Shown: in pieces, positions 1 to 11,454 of the stretch
Numbering within the stretch: position 1 is the first letter of the stretch
Layout: every line of letters begins with the position of its first letter
The notes under the pieces: generated by a model
Seen by the model: the letters and a program-made list of their open reading frames with translations, nothing else
What the model was told of the DNA's origin: nothing
Databases searched by the model: none
Origin: Aulostomus chinensis
Taxonomy: Eukaryota; Chordata; Actinopteri; Syngnathiformes; Aulostomidae
Direction: 5' to 3'
Length of the DNA stretch: 64,000 nucleotides
Assembly: GCA_037954235.1 (NCBI GenBank)
Contig: JBBMOA010000018.1
Span: 3,228,001-3,292,000 of the forward strand
Made by a program: the position numbers and the translations under genes

Positions 1-3000
1 GCTTTACATTTCAAACCCTGACAAAGAGTTTATTTTTGTTTAATTTCCTATCCTTAAATCACCTTGTTTTGCCAGAATTGAGCCCCCTTGTGGTCTGCAA
101 ATCCAACTGCACCTGGACTCTATTTTTCCAGGGGCTTGGGGATTATCTATTTAGGGAAATCTGTGGAATGAGCAGCAGAGGACCAGATGGTGGTCTTTCT
201 GCAAAATTCAGCTCTGAGTAAGATGTTTGTTTTGTTACGGATCTTGATGACAGTGCACATTCATTTCATTTCAGCAGAGGAAGTTTAGAATCCTGTGGTT
301 TAGAAGGTTTTACCCTTATTCATCAACACAAAAATAAAAATAATGCTACAAATAATTTGAAAAGAAATAGAAAACAATGCTCTTTTTTTCAAAAAAAAAA
401 AATCTTGTGCTTTTTAATCATTAGCAATTAAGTGTTTTTTCCAAATGCTTTTTGTGAGTGTTGACACGCCTTTAAATCATGGACATCTGCATGTATGTGT
501 GTGTGTGAGTGTGTGCGTGTGTGTGTGTGTGTTCCCAGTCGATATTAAAAGGTTCCAGAGGGGAGCTTGTTCACTCTGCTCTTATATCTGGCTATTATTC
601 AGGCTCAGGCATTTTGAAGTCTAACTCTGAATTATCAGTTTATGGGGCTGGTGACAAGAGTTTAGGATGTTGCTGGACTCTTGTGAAGGTTAAAGATCCA
701 TCATTCCTTTCCTGTGTCCTTCTGGCCTCCAAACGAAGAACACGCTGCTTTAAGGCTGTGTCTAGACAAACTTATCTCCTCGTTTTAAGGCCATAGAAGC
801 ACTTGGATTAGGATATGATCCCCTTGGCATACAGGATTATTCAATTTACTGTATTTACTGTAAGAAGTGCGGTTTAGGGCCTTTGTTGGACCACAAACGG
901 TTAATTGACTAGCACTGTTAAGCATCATTTTTAATTTTTGTAACTCCCTTAATTTTTGTGACTTTTCTTAACTTTAGACTTCAGTTTGTTTTTATACTTG
1001 AAGAGTTGAAAGTTGCACATTGAAGAAAATCTAGAGGTTTGTGATACAAAATGAGGACTATCATAATTTGTTGTGTTTCGGGGCAATATATTAATTATGA
1101 ATATGAAAATAACTGCATAAAAGTATAGACTTAGTAGCTGTGCAAACAAACATTGGTGGCTCTCCAGCATTCACCCGTAAAAACTAGCGCTATGAAAGAG
1201 AATGTCTGGTTATATTTAAAAGTATCTTTCATCGTTTGGTGCATTCGTTATCTTAGTTTTTTTCCCGCATTTTTTTTCGTGATGTAATGAAAGGGGCTGA
1301 AATGGACATCAAGGAATGTTTTCCCTGGCAAAGCCAGGTATCACTGCTAGTTGTGGGAAGTAGCCACCTTCAGACGTGGCTGGATTTTCCCAAAAATTAA
1401 AAAAAGAACAAATACCATTCAATTGTCCTGGTTCTATTGTTCATTCAGGCTGGTGTACTCATGCCAAATGAAATATTAAATGCTAATTTTATCCAAATAG
1501 TACGGTCAGATGTTCCTGACTCATCAGTGACCAGCAGAGAAATCTGCTGTAAATATCTCTGCTGATAAACTGGTTCCTGAGTGTGACTGGAAGACATATG
1601 TCATCCTAAGAGCTCATTTCCATTGTCCATCGCCCCAGGAAGTGATGGCAGAGGCAGGAAATGGAGCTGTGAAATGTAAAGAGGCTGCAAACACATTGAA
1701 GTGATGGGCAGCAGGAAGGAAACTCTGAGCGCTGCTACTGGAACCGTGAGCCTCTGTTTGTTTTCTCTCTCTGGTCCTCAGAAGATGCTCTGGGAAATGA
1801 GATGATGGGGAGGGCACTTCAGGGATGTCTGGTAAAATGTGTGCCAAGAATTTGCAGAAAGAGCGAGTCATTTATAGAAAGATTGGAATAACCTGGATGT
1901 GAGCCTGAGTCACTTGTTACATGTGTTTGTCTGGAGCTTTGAGGAATAGACCGAGCGAGACAGACTGGAGACGTCGGAGAGTTGAATCAGCGGGCGCTTG
2001 TACAAACGTTGACACCTAAACCCCCTCCTCATTAGACTCTGGGGTTTCTTCCTTTTTGTTCTTTTATCTAAAATACCAACGCATGGCTTCTCTACTCAGC
2101 GCTCCAAAGCTGGCATCTGTGCCAGAGAGAGAACGGCTCACTCGTTCATGTTGGGGTCGGGATCGTGCGCTCAAAGGTGCGGGTGTAAGCATCAGCCGAG
2201 TGCTGGCTGAACTCATGCATCATCCAATTAAAGTTAACATCAACTAGAAAAAAAAACGACAGAAATACAGGAATTTGCAAAATTGACAAACTAACAGACC
2301 CAGTCAAAACTCCTGTGGCCGACATTCACTCTTTCGCACGAGGACTTCATTTTTTTGGCCTTCGGTTTAGTCTTACAGACAGGAAACAAACCTGGTAGCT
2401 GTTTGTATCCTTGCTCCTGATATCTATTGTGTGCCTGTAACTGGCAGTCACCCAGGCATGCACACACTAATGTTCCAAGAGGTACACAATACAAGTCATG
2501 AGTAAGGATACAAACAGCCATCAGGTCTGCTTCCTATCTTTAAGACTTTACCAAAGCCTCAAAAAGTCATATAGTTGGGTCGTAGGAAGAAATCTTTGAA
2601 TGACAATGACACAAACATTCTTTTGGGATGTTTCTCTGGTACGACTGTGTTGACATGAACTGCGCTAAAGATACATTCTGAATTGTTCAACCACGGTCAG
2701 TACGCCTGGTTTAATGGCCTCATGAGATTTTCTCTGGGCGGTGCAACTTCTTCATCCTCTCATGCAGGTCTGGGGGCAGACTGGACTCTACAGTAATTGG
2801 TATAGGGTGGTATTAGGAGAGGGGATGGAATGAAGGCTAGCTGGTTAGCATGGTGACTTCAGTAGCAACCTCTGCAGCACAGTTGAAGCTTAAACATCTT
2901 TGATACACCATCAAAAAGTCTTCACATTCTGTTGATCATTTTTAAATGTTTTAAACTAGCAAGGCCACACACACAAAAAAAAACAAAAACCTGTAAACTT

Positions 3001-3700
3001 GCACATCCGACTTTTAGAACAAATGTGCAGGGAGATCAACCAACGAAAAAGAGAAAATTGTCCTGGTAGACACTCACTAAGGTTTACAGGGATAAAGTTT
3101 GGCCTCAAAGACCCAGTAAGAAATGAACATTGAGTATAATCTCAATGCAAATGTTTGTGTAAGTGATGAAAACCTGTGTAAACAGGTCTAAAGCGAGAGT
3201 CGAGGAGGTTCTAATGTCAGTCTGCTCCAGGATGTGGTTAATCAGCATGTCCAGTCAAGAGCAGAGGCTGGTGGTCCGCTGAGGTCCATGCATATGTGTC
3301 TACATCCTCAGCCTCGGTGAGTCATTCTCTCCGGTATCCTTCCAAGCTGAGCGCCCGAGCCTCTGCAGCAGCCAGAGCTGTCCCACTCAAACCTGCCCCT
3401 GTCTGTGCAGCTGCACACCAGCTAGTCCTCCTCACCCTCACGGCTTTGGTGTTGCAGGAGAATGAGCGAGGCAGCTGCCACACAGAGGGAGGGATTACCG
3501 TAGCAGCGCGGGGCGAAGCACAAGGCAGAAAAGTTTGAATATTTGAAACTTGACATTCTAGAACATATGACAGAGATTATTTCATGCCTGCTGTCACAAA
3601 AAAAAAACAACTTTTCTTTGAATTACTTTCCCAATCTGCAGCTAATCTGGCCATAGACTTTGCTTCCAGCATGAACTTTGACCCGTGATAGCAGGAAAAG
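1..3700. other. Upstream non-coding sequence
   Basis: Only short open frames without recognisable protein similarity are present, on both strands. A TG repeat lies at 495-532. No splice-compatible coding block, RNA gene or mobile element was recognised. It is probably intergenic, but it could be an intron of an unseen neighbour. Confidence 0.5.
495..532. repeat. TG microsatellite
   Basis: An interrupted TG dinucleotide run with GA and CG interruptions. Confidence 0.9.
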
Positions 3701-3859
3701 TACATGTGCAACTTTTATAGCACCCCCCCCACATAGTAAACCACTGTACTATAATAATAATAATAACACATTTTTTGACTTACCCTGAGTGTTATTCTTG
3801 TGGCCACTTTACGTTACAGAGTGGTACTGATCCAATGCTCGTGCTTATGTGTAAATACA

Positions 3860-3950
3860 TACTTTCAGTTGCATTTGTCTGACTTTTTGCAGGATTATGC
3901 AAAAGTTACAAGACCAGGAGTATAAAATGGCCCAGTGAGTAACTGATTAA
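3860..3950 (+). repeat. Degenerate copy of an interspersed inverted-repeat element
   Basis: It contains GCAGGATTATGCAAAAGTTA, the same internal core as the copies at 23.3, 34.4 and 42.4 kb. The flanks are too decayed to set the ends. Confidence 0.4.
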
Positions 3951-3959
3951 ATTTTGAGG

Positions 3960-6831
3960 CAGGTCTGTTGAGCATGATGAGAAACATCATTAGTTTTTCA
4001 TTGTCTTTGGCAAAGTTGGACCCTCTGAGTGCCCCCAGTTTTGTTCTGTTTTAATTTCCACTGTAAAATGACATTTATGGACCGTCTGAAATGGTCCGTC
4101 TACTTTGCTCCCAGTAGCTGCAGGGTGTGGTTCGGTTAATCTGTCAGTCATGATTTTTAGCTTCAGAAACAATCCAGCCAGGATTCATTAGCAAAATGAG
4201 CACATCACACAGCCAAGGATTTGCTAGCTCTGCTCTAATGTTTAGGTTGAAACTCAGAATGGCCTCAGGTGTTGGACACAACCTTTTTAAGACTTCTCGC
4301 ATTCAAGCATTTTGCCATCTTTCGGATGTAGTGAGAGCAAAATGACTCGCTCTTTTAATTAATGTGCAAATGGTGGCATTTGATATACTGGTGGAGTACA
4401 GTGTAGTCCGTCACCCTCTGGTCTGTATGAGCAGTCAGCTGTTTCCTCCCCTGGTGCCAGTTGTCCGGCCAGACAAAGAGGACTCCTCCAGTCACACAGC
4501 AAGGAGGGAATTTACGGCTCTGGCTGGAATCCACGCCTCACCCCCCCCCCCCCCCCTCGCCCCACCTCCACCATACTTCCCGCGACCCTCTTCAAAGGAG
4601 TTCCAGAGGAGCCTCTGTGTCAACACACAGTCAGAGCGAACCCGAGTGCGGGGACAACACAATCCCTCGCGTCTCGGTCACAATCACATCCCTCGCTTGC
4701 CGATGGCGTCCGCGTCTCAATCACACCGGTGTTCGTACATGTTTGGCAATAATCAGCTGAACGTATATGAACATACCTGCAGATATGAGCTCACGGTCCA
4801 CATTTGTCTGACTCACCACTAGAAGCTTTCTCTTCTCATGTTATCAGGCCCAGACAGCGATAATCATGTACTTATTACATTAGAGACAAGGATAGCGCGA
4901 AGGTTGCTCTCTATTAGATAAGCTGAGGGAGCAAGGCAGAGCTTTTAATTTGTGTCTGTTTGGCTCCGGGCAGGAGGAGAGAATATCTAAGCAGAAGGAC
5001 TGTTGAGTAAAATCATTATCACTGTAATAAGCACTGTCACAGCCCCGAATATTAATATGGTACCACATTATATGGAGGTTAATGTCATGGCAGCTACATT
5101 TGTGTGTTTGCCGACCACAAATATCATTGTAAATAACTGGAAAGGAAGTCTTGAATGAAGTGTTTTTTTTACTCAGTTTGCCTATTGTCAGTATGTGATG
5201 TACATGTTTTCAGACGACCAAGGTGGCGCCGAACAAGTTGTGTTTTCAGCTCTCTTTTGAATTTTTCAGAATATTTTGAGTATTGCAGTGTTTTGTGCTA
5301 GCTATAGGTAGCACTCTAGCTTGCGGAGACTGCTAGGGTTAGTTTGACTTTCCGCTTATGAGCTATCACATCCCTGTGTTGTTGTTTTTTTTAATTTGCT
5401 GTGATTATCAAAAAGTTATTTATTAGATTTATTTCTTTTTCCAGTAAGAAATGCTGCAGTACTGTAGTGCAAACTCACGTTGTGACTAAGTGGAGTGTTA
5501 GAAACTCTCGCTTCGAGTGAATTATGTCGAAAAGGTCTGGCAGTGAGTCCTCACACTGAAAGTGTGTGTGCTGAGGGGCGTGACGATCTAGAGAGAGGGC
5601 ACACCCAGTAACAAGTGAAGTGAAACAGAGGAGATATGAAAGAACGAGGGGCCTGGAGCATCCGAGGGTGGTAAAGTTGGTCACGGGGGGGGGGGGGGTG
5701 AAACTAGGAAAAGGAGGTTCACTGGACTAAAATTAATAGTAGCACACACGCGCTGTGAAGTGGCCTAGAATTCATTGCATATATTTAAGGAGGATGACCA
5801 CCCACCACTCCCACCATCGCTCCCTCCACCCCTCCCTCATCTCAGCCTCCAGCGGGAATCTCATTAGTGCCAGGATTCTACTCAGCCTGGACCACTTGCC
5901 GAGCCAGGCCAGCAGAGGGAGGTGGGAGTCGGGGGCGCGGTCAAGCGAGTAAATAGGATGATGGTTGTTTATGGGTTTGTCCAACAGGGCGCCAAGCTGT
6001 GTGTGTGATTATGTAATGACGGAGAGAGGCCCCTCACGGTCTCTGGAGGCTCCCCTGCTCATCCCCCAGCCGACCCTCCAGGGAAAGCGATCAGGGTGTG
6101 TCGCTTCACATCGCTATCTGACTGGGGCATCCTCCCTCAGTCTCGCAGACATAGCCGACGCTCGAGGCTGTGTGTCAGTGGCGAAGGCTGACCCAGAGAA
6201 AAAGCAGGAGGACGTGGAGGAGGAGACGAGTCCTCAGATGAAGCCGTCAGCAGCATCGTGTGACATGGATAGAGAAGGGTCTTCAGCCTGGATGGAGATA
6301 CAGTTGTTTTACAATCAGCATCTCAACACTCACTTACACACCTGCTCAGATGTGACATACGACACCTCCAACACACAAATCTCTGCTTCTCTGCACCCCT
6401 CCCTCTCAGCCCACTAGCAGCTATCAATAATAGAGAAGGCCCCCTTTTCTCGCCTGACAGGCCAATTGATGTGTAGCGTGTATCTGCGTGCAATCTGGCG
6501 GAGGACGTGGACGAGCCTCAACACAGGAGGGATTCTCTAACCTTAAATCATTCTTCCCACAGAAAAGTGCCAGGTCACAGAGTGATTTATCCCTCTGTCT
6601 GCTGGAATCCAAAACACATGAGTGCAGAAAGAGACCCCCCGAACCCCCACTTCACTCCCGAGCACTCCGACCTGGTCTACCAGAATACTGTGGCTAATTC
6701 CCTCAGACTCTGCCACAGTTAGTGTAGGGTTAAGTTCACACTGGAACTGATATCGCCCTGGTCCTAGGAAATGTATCAATAATAGCAAAAGCTAAATTCC
6801 ACTTGGAATTTAGGAAGCAGGAGGTGAACGT
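3960..6831. other. Upstream non-coding sequence with C- and G-homopolymers
   Basis: It holds a run of 16 C at 4541-4556 and of about 12 G near 5686. Open frames of about 150 codons at 4364-4822 and 5965-6417 lack any recognisable domain and look like chance products of GC-rich DNA. 4880-5080 is a complex, repeat-free block that could be a regulatory element. Confidence 0.45.
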
Positions 6832-7262
6832 ATCCCTCCGCCAAGGAGGCTATGTAGATAAACTAGGTCTTCCAGATCACTGATCCAGAACGCGATCCCC
6901 ATTAAAGCCTCCAGTTTTGACCTCACACCACCTCAATGAATTCCCTTAAAAATTTGCTCACATTTTTCTGGATCACATATCCAACACGATCCAGACGATT
7001 TCCTGAAGCAAAACCTTCTTCTTTCAGCCTTTTCGCATGAACCCAAAGAATTCTGATCAAAATCTGTCAATGACACGTCTAGAAAAAGTACCCGTAACAG
7101 CTACACCCTGCCTGTCTTTGTTGTCCAGAATCTACATTCCGATCCACGGGGCCTCCGACCACTTGCTCTCCACCAAATATCATCAACGTCCATGCAGGCT
7201 TTTGAAATATTCTGCTAGCAAACAGACGTGCCGCTGATCACATTTTCTCCTTGACGGAGATA
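6832..7262 (-). mobile_element. Short non-autonomous inverted-repeat element (MITE-like), near full length
   Basis: One end reads CCCTCCGCCAAGGAGG (6834-6849) and the other TCTCCTTGACGGAGA (7246-7260), which are imperfect terminal inverted repeats around about 430 bp. Read on the minus strand it has the order: terminal motif, TTTGCTAGCAGAATATTTCA core, TTTGGTGGAGAGC, GGATCGTGTTGGATATGTGATC, terminal motif. I recognise this layout as a widespread teleost repeat, but I cannot name its family. No transposase is encoded. Confidence 0.7.
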
Positions 7263-9954
7263 AAAATAAGTGGAAACTTTTCTATTTCCAGGCATGCTGT
7301 TAATGTGAGCAAATAGAGTACAGTCTTCCACTTTGAGATGTATTTTGGGTTTTACCAGGTCTTTTCTCCGGTTAAACTTTACCTTTTGCATCTCATATAT
7401 TTCAAAAAAGTCTCTGTAATCACACTTGCGAGTCCTGACTGTATTTTGGGGATGAAGACGTTGCTGGAGTAACGTCACATGGTCTGGAGTTTTGTCTTTC
7501 TCGAACGTATACTTTGCTCCCAATTGATTTCTCTGGAAAAAAAAAAAAAAAGTCACAATGTTCTGAATCTGCCTTGTCGTACCACCGTTATTCGGTTGGT
7601 CCCTTTAAAAGTGCCGAGTTGTGTACACAACTGTAGTCATACTAGTGGGTTTCCAGACGATCTGGTATTCACAGACACGACTTTGGCTGCACTTTATTAA
7701 TAACCTGGAGGGGATTTTGGGACACATGTGGCAATTATCCATCTCAAACGGCGCTGGGATGAGTGAAGGTCATGACTGCAGTGTTCAAAGCGTGTCCTCT
7801 GTAAGCCCTTGGCGGGGATCTCAGAGAGGTTGGAGGCTGTGAGGAAAGAGTGAGATGCCAGAGGAGGCGAGTTAAGATGGAAGCTGAGTTGGCAGCTGTA
7901 GCTCTTGGCGTGGGAAGGCTCCTGTAAGCTGCTTTTTCCCGATGACTCCGGTCTGTTTCCCCATGGGCAGGCTGGCTTTTGAAGTGGCTGCCTTTGCTCA
8001 CTCTGATACTTGCACCCCTCAGAGTAATAGTAGCCACATGGGCCTCACAGGGCATAAACCAGCACCATGACTCCACATTTCTGGTTTTATCTCATTCTAC
8101 GGAGCCCTAGAGTAGCCACAGGTAGAAGAGTTCTGTTGTTTAGTTTTCTGGAAAAGAGAGAGAGAGAATATTACCTCATGAACAGGTGGAGTTACTTGAG
8201 GCCAAAGATATATGAAACAAGTTCTGTCTCATGGCCTCAAAATGAAAAGACTAGTACGAACAAGTTATTCCTGGTGGCTTCAAAATCCTTTTTTTCTTAT
8301 ATGGCAAATCCAGGCCTCTGTACTTCACTTTGTTCTTGCTTTAAAAATAGAAGCTGATATGTACACACACAGACAGACAGACAGACACACACACACACGC
8401 ACACAATCTATTTAGCGTAAATGGCATATGTGACGTAGCCTCACATCTTGGCGGTGGAGTTCCTTTTCTGCAGATGAGTAAACTTCCCCTGACTGCAACT
8501 CCATTGATTCCTCAAGCCTCTAAAAATAAAACCAAAAAAAAAACCCAACAACTTATCAGCACTTTTCCGAGAATGAAAGAATTCTGCCTGGAAGGAATTC
8601 CAACAATGAATTATGTATTTCAGCTTCTGTCTGGTCCGTTTCTGTTGTTTGTCACGAGTCGCTTGTTGTCGGAGGTGAGAATTATTAATATTATCATCAT
8701 CATCATCATCATTATTCGTATCATTCTTAGTCTCTGAGATGTTCCAGGTGAAGTGGTGAGGAATGCATCTCTTCTCATACGCCTGTAGGTGGGAATCACT
8801 TTCCCATGGTGAAATGGGTGAGGGGTCCTGTCCTGCACTCCTCATTGTTGTGTACTCGTGGCAGGGGTGGAATGGGACCAGAACAAGTGCTGCAGTTTTC
8901 CAGTTCTGTTCTCTAGATTCTTTTTGGCAGTTGTGCAGTGATTGTTTACTTTATTAAGAAGTTTTTTTAAAAATCATTGGGGAGTAATTATCATAATTAA
9001 TGACGTGTTGGTTATTTGGCTCTTCTGTGTCATTCGAGACGGGACGAGCACTCACTTAACACTTTGATCTGTAATTCTGGGAAGTATTTGACCAGGAGTT
9101 TTGAGTATTTTGCAGTGGGGAAAATAGATGTTTTATTAACTTGGGCTTGTGGTACTTTAACTCTTAATGACAAAATGTCATCACAGCAACTTTACACACT
9201 CAAAGAGCTCGGGATGCACCGAACAAAATATCAGCTACGTCTTCATCTTGAATAGAATTCATCGGCCCCAGGGTCATTCTTTTTTCTTTTTTTTTTCTTC
9301 TTTTTTTTCCCAGTTAGAGATGTTAAAACGATACGAGCCAATCAAAGAGTGACAGAACCACCCACATGGCGATGGTGCCGTCTCCAGCAGTGATGTCACA
9401 GCACGTGAAAAGATGAGAAAGTGTGATCTCGGGTAAATGAACATCACGAGACACGGAGTTGTCAGTTTTCATTTACCGTGCGCTTTACGCATGCCGTGAC
9501 TCCTGCAGATGACCTCAGCCAAACAGCTGAACAGGAGATCCTGAGAGGGATGGATCGGCAGAATTCCGCTCCTTTTCCCCTCAGCTGCAGCAGATTGGCT
9601 CCAGCACGCTCAAAAAATGGGATGAAGGAAACACGGTTGAATAGAGTTTATTTTCACAAACAGATTTTCTCACATATTGAGAAAATATTTTTAAAAAAAA
9701 ACAACAACATATAAATGAAATAAACCAAAAATTAATTAAAAAAAATAGCTCCTCTGTTCATAATCCAAATCAGATATAAAAACATGAAATAGGTGTTTAT
9801 TTGTTAATCATTAATTAGTTTTAAACCAATATCCTTTTTGGTGGTAGTATCACATTAAGTTGACTAACACACAAGCATGGAATTATAGCTCATTACACCT
9901 CTTTTTTATGCTGTCAGCTCATCAGGTGACATTTCCTTCTCAAATCCTCTTTCA
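7263..9954. other. Upstream non-coding sequence
   Basis: It contains a mixed GACA/CA repeat at 8362-8404, a short ATC repeat near 8692-8712 and T-rich tracts near 9282-9310. A 113-codon minus-strand open frame (7215-7556) overlaps the end of the inverted-repeat element and has no recognised domain. I see no gene. Confidence 0.5.
8362..8404. repeat. GACA/CA microsatellite
   Basis: A CA run flanks four GACA units and continues as CA. Confidence 0.9.
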
Positions 9955-10429
9955 TTGTCCCATAAATTGCTAAAAAACAACAACAACAACAACAAAAAAA
10001 ACAACCTACAGCTTCAGCTCAAAAAACATGCCAAAATCTACTTTCCAACACATTATTTTCCTACTGCTTCTGCCTACCTTGGTGGCATCGGTCACCACAC
10101 CCAAACACTGGAACCACACTGGCGTTTGAGCAGCCAGAGGGAGCCCGCACACTGTGGGCTGTCAGGGAGGAGCACGCACATTTACCAAACGCACCCTTTT
10201 TCTAATCGGGCTGCCTTTGGTCCACCAGGGTCAAGTTAAATGATGTGCAAGACTTCAGGCTCTACAGAATAAATGCACACACACAGGGACACAGAACACA
10301 TTTTAATGAATTCAATATGTTGTGTTGATCAGACACTGAACACAAAGAGGCACAAGGTGTTTTTGTTCAGGTTCTTTTTTATATAAAGTCATGAAAAACT
10401 GCAATCCTATTTCCACTAATAAAAAGGGA

Positions 10430-10430
<1 letters not shown>

Positions 10431-10464
<34 letters not shown>

Positions 10465-10499
10465 CATGTATACATATATACATACACAAATATATACAC
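10431..10499. repeat. TA/TG compound microsatellite
   Basis: TA repeats pass into about 12 TG units and then a mixed ATAC tract. Confidence 0.9.
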
Positions 10500-10539
10500 G
10501 AAAAAATATTCAACTGGTAAGTAATCTAAATTAATTAAG

Positions 10540-10930
10540 AAGGTAAACCGATGCAAGAAAAAGTCAAAAGTATAAGATAAAGTAACATTTTGAGATTAAA
10601 AGTACAGATTTTGATATTAATTCATCATTATAAGATAAATAAATCAAAATTCTTAGATTATTCAGAGTCCTCAGTCATATGTCCACCCGTGAAAGCTCAT
10701 GCCTGACAGGTTGAATCGAGAAAAAGATGAAAATGAATGAAATATTCCAATGATAATTTAAGCTTTTCCAATTACAAACACTATTTTAAGATAAGAAAAA
10801 TTGTTGAAATTGTGAAATAAAAAGTATTGAATATGAGATAATACCTCATACTTATAAGACAAATCAGTCACAGATATTATAATTCAAATGTTTTATCTGA
10901 TATTATTTTTTATGTCGTAATAATGATTTA
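10540..10930. repeat. AT-rich degenerate tandem-like repeat
   Basis: Units resembling AAAAGT(C/A)...ATAAGATAAA and TTTTGAGATTA recur with variation (for example near 10560, 10590, 10610, 10790 and 10830). This resembles a common fish A-rich repeat of about 20 bp with the theme GAGATAAAAAGTCAAAATT. Decay is heavy and the edges are approximate. Confidence 0.4.
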
Positions 10931-11229
10931 CCTTGTGACCTTTTTTGTATTTTCTCTTTGTATCTCACTCTTTTATTTTTCAATCACCGGCAGAAATGGT
11001 GCTTCCTTGCAAACCAGCTTCGTTAAAACAACAAACATCTTCTTTTTCTGGGACTTCAATTTTGAAAGACAGCCTCCTCTCACTTCCGGCGTCCTTCTCT
11101 GGTGTTGACGCTCTGTTTCCAGGCAGCACAGAGGGACTTAGTTATGTACAACTGATGAGGTCTGGCGGAAGAAGAGGAGGAGGAGGTGGAGGAGGGGGGA
11201 GCGCACTGAACGCTCCGAGACAACGGGAA

Positions 11230-11400
11230 CCGAGCGGGGTGTTTTAGGGGGAAGGAAGCGGGAGAAGTGTCGATCCTATAAGTTTGAGCACCGGAGCTTT
11301 GTTGCGCTCAGACCTTCCCCGTCTGCTGCTGCCTCTGTTGCCGCCTGTGCAGCAACAAATCTGCGTCTCCTTGTTGCAGCCATACAGTCGGTGCTGTCCA
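11230..11400 (+). promoter_or_regulatory. arhgap23: Probable promoter and 5' untranslated region of arhgap23
   Basis: This stretch directly precedes the start codon and is richer in G, C and CpG than its surroundings. No ATG occurs between about 11253 and the start codon at 11401. A TATA-like CTATAAG lies at about 11277, which would put initiation near 11305. The purine-rich GGA-repeat block just upstream (11165-11200) would then be promoter DNA. The start-codon context is weak, with C at -3. An acceptor-like sequence (pyrimidines then GCAG at about 11375) leaves open a further upstream non-coding exon. The promoter is inferred, not shown. Confidence 0.45.
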
Positions 11401-11454
11401 ATGAATGGAGTTGCCTTTTGCCTTGTTGGAATACCTCCCTACTCTGAGAACCAC
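11401..11454 (+). CDS. arhgap23: arhgap23 exon 1 (residues 1-18), N-terminus
   Basis: The exon reads M-NGVAFCLVGIPP-YSENH and ends at donor CAC|GTAAGT in phase 0. The first 13 residues are, from memory, identical to the human ARHGAP23 N-terminus, which fixes both the start codon and the paralogue. No in-frame ATG lies upstream; the longer open frame would need a TTG start. The next exon is nearly 30 kb downstream. Confidence 0.92.

Noticed and set aside
4364..4822. 152-codon Pro-rich open frame
   Set aside because: The Pro stretch comes from a run of 16 C; it has no domain or splice context.
5965..6417. 150-codon plus-strand open frame
   Set aside because: No recognisable similarity, no start context and no splice partners.
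7215..7556. 113-codon minus-strand open frame
   Set aside because: It overlaps the end of the inverted-repeat element, begins in a poly-A/T tract and has no recognisable domain. It may be part of a longer repeat.
9970..10005. Short regularly spaced AAC repeats resembling an array
   Set aside because: This is a simple trinucleotide repeat without spacers; a CRISPR array is not expected in a vertebrate genome.
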